DNA from: Saccharibacillus qingshengii
GTDB taxonomy: Bacteria; Bacillota; Bacilli; Paenibacillales; Paenibacillaceae
Length of the DNA stretch: 64,000 nt
NCBI RefSeq assembly: GCF_013185195.1
Contig: NZ_JAAZWC010000026.1
Span: 1 to 64,000, forward strand
Direction of reading: 5' to 3'
Both the position numbers and the translations under genes were made by a program. The notes under the pieces are model-generated. The model was not told where the DNA came from, made no database searches, and was given only the letters and a program-made list of their open reading frames with translations. Position 1 is the stretch's first letter; each line of letters starts with the position of its first letter. Shown here one piece after another: positions 59,853-64,000 of this stretch.

Positions 59853-60092
59853 TTAAACGTCTGTCCACTCCTGCTGACTGAAGTAGTACCAAATCATATG
59901 CTCTTTAACATGCTTATGTATATCAATCTGATCTTTATGGTCCTTAATGACTTTTAACGTCTCTATATCTAATTCTCCGTGCAATCCCAACTGCTCCGAC
60001 AGATCCACAGAATGAATGAGTCTTTCCAATTCTTTGAGGTCATGATTTAGGCTCGCTTTTTCGATATGTTTTATAAAAGAAGAGTTCTTGAT
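59853..60092 (-). CDS. Small hypothetical protein with an ATC start
   Basis: A 79-codon coding frame: IKNSSFIKHIEKASLNHDLK, then ELERLIHSVDLSEQLGLHGE and so on to QQEWTDV. It reads as a normal, helical protein. GGAGG eight bases before ATC 60090-60092 is a near-perfect ribosome site, but there is no ATG, GTG or TTG in frame between the upstream gene's stop and codon 22. Function unknown. It directly follows the gene at 60120. Confidence 0.55.
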   Translation of the reverse strand: MKNSSFIKHIEKASLNHDLKELERLIHSVDLSEQLGLHGELDIETLKVIKDHKDQIDIHKHVKEHMIWYYFSQQEWTDV

Positions 60093-60119
60093 CCTGTTCT
60101 CCTCCTTCTTATAACTTAG

Positions 60120-60701
60120 CTAGAAAAGAATTTCTAATTGGTTGTATGAATTTAAGGGTTCTCTATCCATCAGTACATTCGGGTTCTGATCTTCGGTAGA
60201 TAGGGCATTGATGATATGTAATTCGTAGTACCATTCCCCTGTGTCCTGCGAAATATGTCTTCCGTTATAAGCAATCCTGCCATATTCATTCGTTTTTAAT
60301 CCAAAAGCCTTCTCCACTAAAGCATGATGAAAGCGATCCACTCTTACCGGTTTGCCACAATCGCTTGAGTAATTGAAGGTCAACAGATATTCTGAGTCTG
60401 TTCGTTCAATTTCTATATTTCCTATTCTCCAACTTTTTTGAGAAGGATCTAAAATAGGCGTTCTTTGATTGGTCATCTCAATCCCTTTTTTGTCTTGTAC
60501 AATAAAAAGCTCATGGTAAGGAAGACCATAACTCGTAGAGCAGCTAAATAAGGACTCAGGGATTGGAAATGCTTTTTGATAATTATTTCGTGCAGTCGAA
60601 AAGGGCGCTCCTCTTACTTCCTTGCCCCATCTCATTGTTATGGCTTGAAGAATGAGTCTCTCCTCTTTATTTCCGGTTTTGTATTCGATATATGGATTCA
60701 T
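60120..60701 (-). CDS. Hypothetical protein
   Basis: A 193-residue protein starting MNPYIEYKTGNKEERLILQ. Middle segments (GNIEIERTDSEYLLTFNYSS and GKPVRVDRFHHALVEKAFG) suggest a beta-rich fold. I do not recognise a family. AAGGAA precedes ATG 60701. Lies 27 bases upstream of the small ATC-start gene. Confidence 0.55.
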   Translation of the reverse strand: MNPYIEYKTGNKEERLILQAITMRWGKEVRGAPFSTARNNYQKAFPIPESLFSCSTSYGLPYHELFIVQDKKGIEMTNQRTPILDPSQKSWRIGNIEIERTDSEYLLTFNYSSDCGKPVRVDRFHHALVEKAFGLKTNEYGRIAYNGRHISQDTGEWYYELHIINALSTEDQNPNVLMDREPLNSYNQLEILF

Positions 60702-60791
60702 ATGCTGCGTTCCTTCCTCCAACTGCTACTCTAACAATAGAGCTGCTTTCTCAATCCCACATTGTTCCTCCCTGCCTGGCGTGGTCTTTAA

Positions 60792-61268
60792 TTAGCGGGT
60801 AAACGTTTGTATGGTTTTCCGGTTTTCTATCCGCTCTTCAAATTGACCTTTCGTGTATTCATTAATCACTCTTTTCCAAAATTCCCTTGCTCCTGGATTA
60901 CTCTCAATCTGATGCACTTCCCACGGCCCTTGATGTCGGTTGAAGATATCAGCTGCCACTGATTTCCCGATCCCTTCCCGTCTGTACTTCTTTAATACGA
61001 AAAATTCTGCAATCGAATACTGGCGAAGTCCAAGGTCTTCCGTTAAACGAACTAAAACAAATCCGACATACTTCTCTTCTCGCTTAATCACATAAGCAGC
61101 TTGGTCGATTCCTTCTTTAAAATAATCATCCAAAGGGTAAGGACTATACTTCCCATTCTCTTCTACATCTAAATTGAGGAACTCGGAAAAATCATAAATA
61201 TAGAATTGCATCAGATTATTTAATACTTCTCTATGCCGTTGATTGACTTGTACAGGCTCTATATCCAT
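60792..61268 (-). CDS. GNAT-family N-acetyltransferase
   Basis: A 158-residue acetyltransferase with the acetyl-CoA loop in LKKYRREGIGKSVAADIF and the later NPGAREFWKRVINEY. Such sequences are annotated as predicted acetyltransferases of the YitH/COG5628 kind. It overlaps the upstream gene by 10 bases, so translation is coupled. Substrate unknown. Confidence 0.75.
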   Translation of the reverse strand: MDIEPVQVNQRHREVLNNLMQFYIYDFSEFLNLDVEENGKYSPYPLDDYFKEGIDQAAYVIKREEKYVGFVLVRLTEDLGLRQYSIAEFFVLKKYRREGIGKSVAADIFNRHQGPWEVHQIESNPGAREFWKRVINEYTKGQFEERIENRKTIQTFTR

Positions 61269-61705
61269 CTATAAATAGTCCCATTCGTTACTTTAATCTT
61301 ATTCATGTTTGCCCACTGTTTTAATTCTTCCACATTACGCTCTTCATCATGCTTGAATCTAAAATGTAAATGCATGGCAACGAACGTTCTTCCGGATAGT
61401 TTGATCCCAATACTCGGTATAAAATAACCTTGTATAATGATCTTTTCGATTTTGTGTATAGGAACTTCCTTATTATTGATCTTGATTGTATGTTCGGTAA
61501 TTTCTAAATCTTGATTTTTATTTAAATTCCTCTTCACCAACATCACGACTTGTACAAGGCTAGCCGCCAATAAAATAATAATGAAAAATACAGATAAAAC
61601 GTCATCATTTTGAAGTATGACTAGTAGTAAATAAGTAGTGAGCATGGCACCGAACATTTGGACGTAGCTGGATCGAGGTACTTTGATATTATATCTTTTG
61701 TGCAT
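61259..61705 (-). CDS. Small membrane protein with a PH-like C-terminal domain
   Basis: A 148-residue protein. Two hydrophobic helices (MFGAMLTTYLLLVILQ and VFFIIILLAASLVQVVML) are followed by a basic loop and a beta-rich domain (LEITEHTIKINNKEVPIHKI) resembling bacterial PH-like domains. GNAT gene follows with overlap. No function known. Confidence 0.6.
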   Translation of the reverse strand: MHKRYNIKVPRSSYVQMFGAMLTTYLLLVILQNDDVLSVFFIIILLAASLVQVVMLVKRNLNKNQDLEITEHTIKINNKEVPIHKIEKIIIQGYFIPSIGIKLSGRTFVAMHLHFRFKHDEERNVEELKQWANMNKIKVTNGTIYRWI

Positions 61706-61770
61706 CTTTCTGTACCTCCTTCCTTCACTTAGCGTCTCTACAGGTTTATCTCCGATCTCTAACTTTCTCT

Positions 61771-62301
61771 TTAATTTTTCTCTGTTTCTACTTGATCTAT
61801 AGTCTCAAAAACCCTACTGTAAACATCTTCAATATTAGAAATATTTAATTTGTCATTGGATAATCCGTATCCCCAATATTGGAACTGTTTATCCTTCTGC
61901 AAGTAACCGGTAACATACGTCCCATTCTGTATATCAGGAATTTCATCATAACCCTTCTCTTCGTTTATAAAAGGCAAATAAGACTTCTTAGACTCTATGA
62001 AGAAAAAGGGGACTCCTGCGTTCTTATACGTCTTCGCATATACCGGATCGGCGGCTTCGGATAAATTCTCCTTAGTAATAAAAATAGCGTCATAACCTGA
62101 TGAAGAATCTACTTCTTCAAGTTGGCTAAAGGGGATCTCTTCGAAACTGACATTCTTTTCTCTGACAACTGGGGAGTCTCCTATAATGCCAACCGTTATA
62201 GGTTTACCCTCGTAAATCGGGGTGTCAACAACATCCGAGGTACATCCAGGTAAAACAACCGATACAGCCAACAAAAAAAGAAACACAACACTTTTATTCA
62301 T
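61771..62301 (-). CDS. Lipoprotein of unknown function
   Basis: A 176-residue predicted lipoprotein: signal VVFLFLLAVSVVLPGC and cleavage before the cysteine. The mature part contains PITVGIIGDSPVVREKNVSF and GYDAIFITKENLSEAADPVY, a Rossmann-like alternation. GGAGG before ATG 62301 sets the start. The IS element lies 74 bases upstream, so its promoter may be affected. Confidence 0.65.
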   Translation of the reverse strand: MNKSVVFLFLLAVSVVLPGCTSDVVDTPIYEGKPITVGIIGDSPVVREKNVSFEEIPFSQLEEVDSSSGYDAIFITKENLSEAADPVYAKTYKNAGVPFFFIESKKSYLPFINEEKGYDEIPDIQNGTYVTGYLQKDKQFQYWGYGLSNDKLNISNIEDVYSRVFETIDQVETEKN

Positions 62302-62374
62302 CGATTTATTCCTCCTCTCCACTATTAACGCTTGAGATCCTCTGGTAATTGGTTGTGTTTTTCGATTTTTATTA

Positions 62375-63202
62375 GGGCCTGTACGCAAACTTCAAGAATG
62401 CCCTCAAATCTGTTAAATTAAAGATATGAGACGACGATACGATTTAACCGACGAAGAATGGAACGCTATTGAATCTTTTCTGCCCCCTGAACGAAAAACA
62501 CAAGGAGGACGGCCTCCGAAAGATCGGAGGCATCGACTGAATGCAGTCCTTTGGGTCGCGCGTACCGGAGCGGCTTGGCGAGATCTGCCGGATTATTACG
62601 GGCCTTGGTCTTCGGCTTATAGCTTCTTTTGGCGATTGCAGAAATCGGGAACGTGGGGCAAAATCTTGGAACATGTCGCGATTGAGCCGGACTTCGAACA
62701 AATGATGCTCGATACGATGATTGTGCGCGTTCACCAGCATGGAACGGGCGCAAAAGGGGGCAGCACAAGCAAGCGATTGGAAGATCAAGAGGCGGACTGA
62801 CCACCAAAATCCATGCGGTTGTCGATGCGCTGGGCAATCCGCTCAAGTTCGAGCTAACGCCTGGACAGGCTCACGACTCGGTCAAAGGATACGAAATACT
62901 ATCTCAGTTCGACCTGTCCAGCCGTGAGATTTTAGCCGATCGAGCTTACGATACCGATACGATTCGGACTCTTTTAAAGGAACAAAACGCAATCGCTGTG
63001 ATTCCCAGTAAGAAAAAGTGCCGTGTGAAGCAACTTACGACGTAGCGTTTATAAAGAACGACATTTAGTCGAATGCTTTTTCAATAAAATGAAAACTACC
63101 GACGCCTAGCGACTCGTTATGATAAGACAGCGAGCATGTTCAAGGCTTTTTTAGATTTAATTTCGATTCGGATCTGGCTTAAATAGGTTTGCGTACAGGC
63201 CC
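62375..63202. mobile_element. Decayed IS5-type insertion sequence
   Basis: An 828-bp element with 16-bp perfect terminal inverted repeats (GGGCCTGTACGCAAAC at 62375-62390 and its complement at 63187-63202), flanked by TA on each side, which is the usual short target duplication of the IS427-like subgroup. It holds a two-frame transposase with additional frameshifts, so it is not able to move by itself. Confidence 0.85.
62426..63186 (+). pseudogene. IS5-family transposase, broken
   Basis: The first frame (62426-62800) starts MRRRYDLTDEEWNAIESFL, the usual DUF4096 N-terminal part. As in IS427-type elements the second part is in the -1 frame: QAIGRSRGGLTTKIHAVVD from about 62775, with an AAAAGGGGG run at the expected slip region. 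The DDE aspartates are visible in AVVDALGNP and ILADRAYDTD. Beyond 63030 the frame breaks at least twice (YKERHLVECFFNK and YRRLATRYDKTASMFKAF are in different frames), so the enzyme is inactive. Confidence 0.8.
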
Positions 63203-63344
63203 TAGTTTTTTATAACGTTCCTGTATTCAAGATCCGGCGTATTCCGGACCCAGGGTATGTGCCCGCAGCGTGAATATATTGTTAAGTGATGTTCCAGTCT
63301 TCATCGAATCACTCACTCACTCAATTTCTTATGTTCTTTATCTC

Positions 63345-63722
63345 TTATGAACGAAATAATTCAAATGCCTTTAGATCAATATTAAATTCGCCTTCAGTCA
63401 GTACATCAAGCCCCAAAAGTCCGTTTATGCTGTGATATTTAAATGAAGTAAAGTCTATGTATACATCTTTTAAAATGAAATCTCCTACCTGTATACCCTC
63501 GATCTTCTTACTAAATGCATGCTCTTTACCTCCAATCCCATAGCTGGTTATGATGTCATCTTCCATACTCACTTGTATCCCGATTTCATCCACTTCATCT
63601 TGTGAAATCAAGGTATGACTGGCTCCGGTATCGATCACGATATTCGATGTTACTTTCTTTTGCTTATTAAAATGGACTGTTATTTCCGTAAATAACAGTC
63701 CGTCTCGATATTCAATATTCAT
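63345..63722 (-). CDS. Retropepsin-like aspartic protease
   Basis: A 125-residue protein of the clan AA single-domain aspartic proteases. The active site is IVIDTGASHTLI (DTGA), and the second conserved patch is NGLLGLDVLTEGEFNID. It would act as a homodimer. The start follows directly after the stop of the upstream gene (63723), so the two are one unit. Cytoplasmic; target unknown. The 141-base gap 63203-63344 holds no gene. Confidence 0.8.
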   Translation of the reverse strand: MNIEYRDGLLFTEITVHFNKQKKVTSNIVIDTGASHTLISQDEVDEIGIQVSMEDDIITSYGIGGKEHAFSKKIEGIQVGDFILKDVYIDFTSFKYHSINGLLGLDVLTEGEFNIDLKAFELFRS

Positions 63723-63965
63723 TTAAAGACTTCTCCTTAATCCTATATTTTTCCGTACTTTTACAACGATTTGATTTTTGGAAGTATGATAAACCAGCGT
63801 CTTATCTTTACTATTCAATAATTCACGCGTAGCTTCTTCATCACTGATCGGGCCAATCACGGCCACATCATCAATGATCTCTTGATTATCATTTTTTTCA
63901 GAATGAAGAACTTCAAACTTTACGAATTGGTTCGGGAAAATCCGTTGTACTTCTTGCCATTTCAT
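63723..63965 (-). CDS. Small hypothetical protein paired with the retropepsin
   Basis: An 80-residue acidic protein starting MKWQEVQRIFPNQFVKFEVL. Segments DDVAVIGPISDEEATREL and LVYHTSKNQIVVKVRKNIG suggest a mixed alpha/beta fold. GGAGG lies before ATG 63965. Such small proteins commonly precede retropepsin-like genes in Firmicutes; it may be a partner or substrate, but that is inference. Confidence 0.65.
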   Translation of the reverse strand: MKWQEVQRIFPNQFVKFEVLHSEKNDNQEIIDDVAVIGPISDEEATRELLNSKDKTLVYHTSKNQIVVKVRKNIGLRRSL

Positions 63966-64000
63966 CGTTGTCCCTCCTGTCTTTTGATGGTTATATTATA

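Noticed and set aside
1-64000. CRISPR array, tRNA, rRNA or prophage
   Set aside because: No spaced direct repeats, no tRNA-like fold and no phage structural gene were seen anywhere in the window.

Overview
The window looks like a chromosomal segment of a Gram-positive spore-former lineage, most likely Paenibacillaceae (Paenibacillus or Saccharibacillus type). The reasons are strong AGGAGG-type ribosome sites before almost every gene, a CUT1 sugar ABC importer with an attached membrane AraC regulator, lipobox lipoproteins, a GC-rich body (by eye well above 50%) and many small Bacillus-type orphan families. There are no rRNA or tRNA genes, no CRISPR array and no phage module.

Layout. 0-4.9 kb: a membrane diguanylate cyclase, then a beta-glucuronidase divergent from an AraC regulator. 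4.9-16.4 kb: two paralogous DUF4362 lipoproteins, a zinc-ribbon protein, two tandem YxjG-type methionine synthases behind a LysR regulator, a DinB protein, a GNAT, an EamA exporter, a double-DUF2294 protein and an AMP-forming acyl-CoA ligase. 16.4-18.7 kb: an intergenic stretch with a nine-copy 8-bp tandem repeat and a folded repeat element (copy A), a flavin disulfide oxidoreductase and a stand-alone Hfq-like protein. 18.8-26.5 kb: one operon, read leftward, of two permeases, a binding protein, a heparinase II/III lyase and a sensor AraC regulator, evidently for import and cleavage of a uronic-acid polysaccharide. 26.9-37.9 kb: two methyltransferases, a frameshifted membrane protein, a second copy of the folded repeat (copy B), a GT2-GtrA fusion with a phosphodiester glycosidase, and assorted orphans. 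38.0-40.9 kb: an HMA protein, a P1B metal ATPase and a Crp/Fnr regulator in one operon, with an FNR/FLP-type box placed exactly for class II activation. 41-54 kb: many small genes (GNATs, HAD, P-loop kinases, GrpB, SET, GyrI-like, SGNH) and a carbohydrate-type operon containing a chimeric ORF. 54.5-64 kb: clearly AT-richer accessory DNA with small orphan genes, gene remnants and a decayed IS5-type element.

The most notable signals are: (1) two dispersed copies of a folded element whose stems are kept by compensatory changes; (2) the class II FNR/FLP box; (3) an in-frame DapA-like/oxidoreductase chimera; (4) three genes with a good Shine-Dalgarno sequence but ATA, CTG or ATC where the start codon should be; (5) a coupled gene interrupted by TGA at codon 12. 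Functions are inferred from remembered family motifs; no database search was possible.
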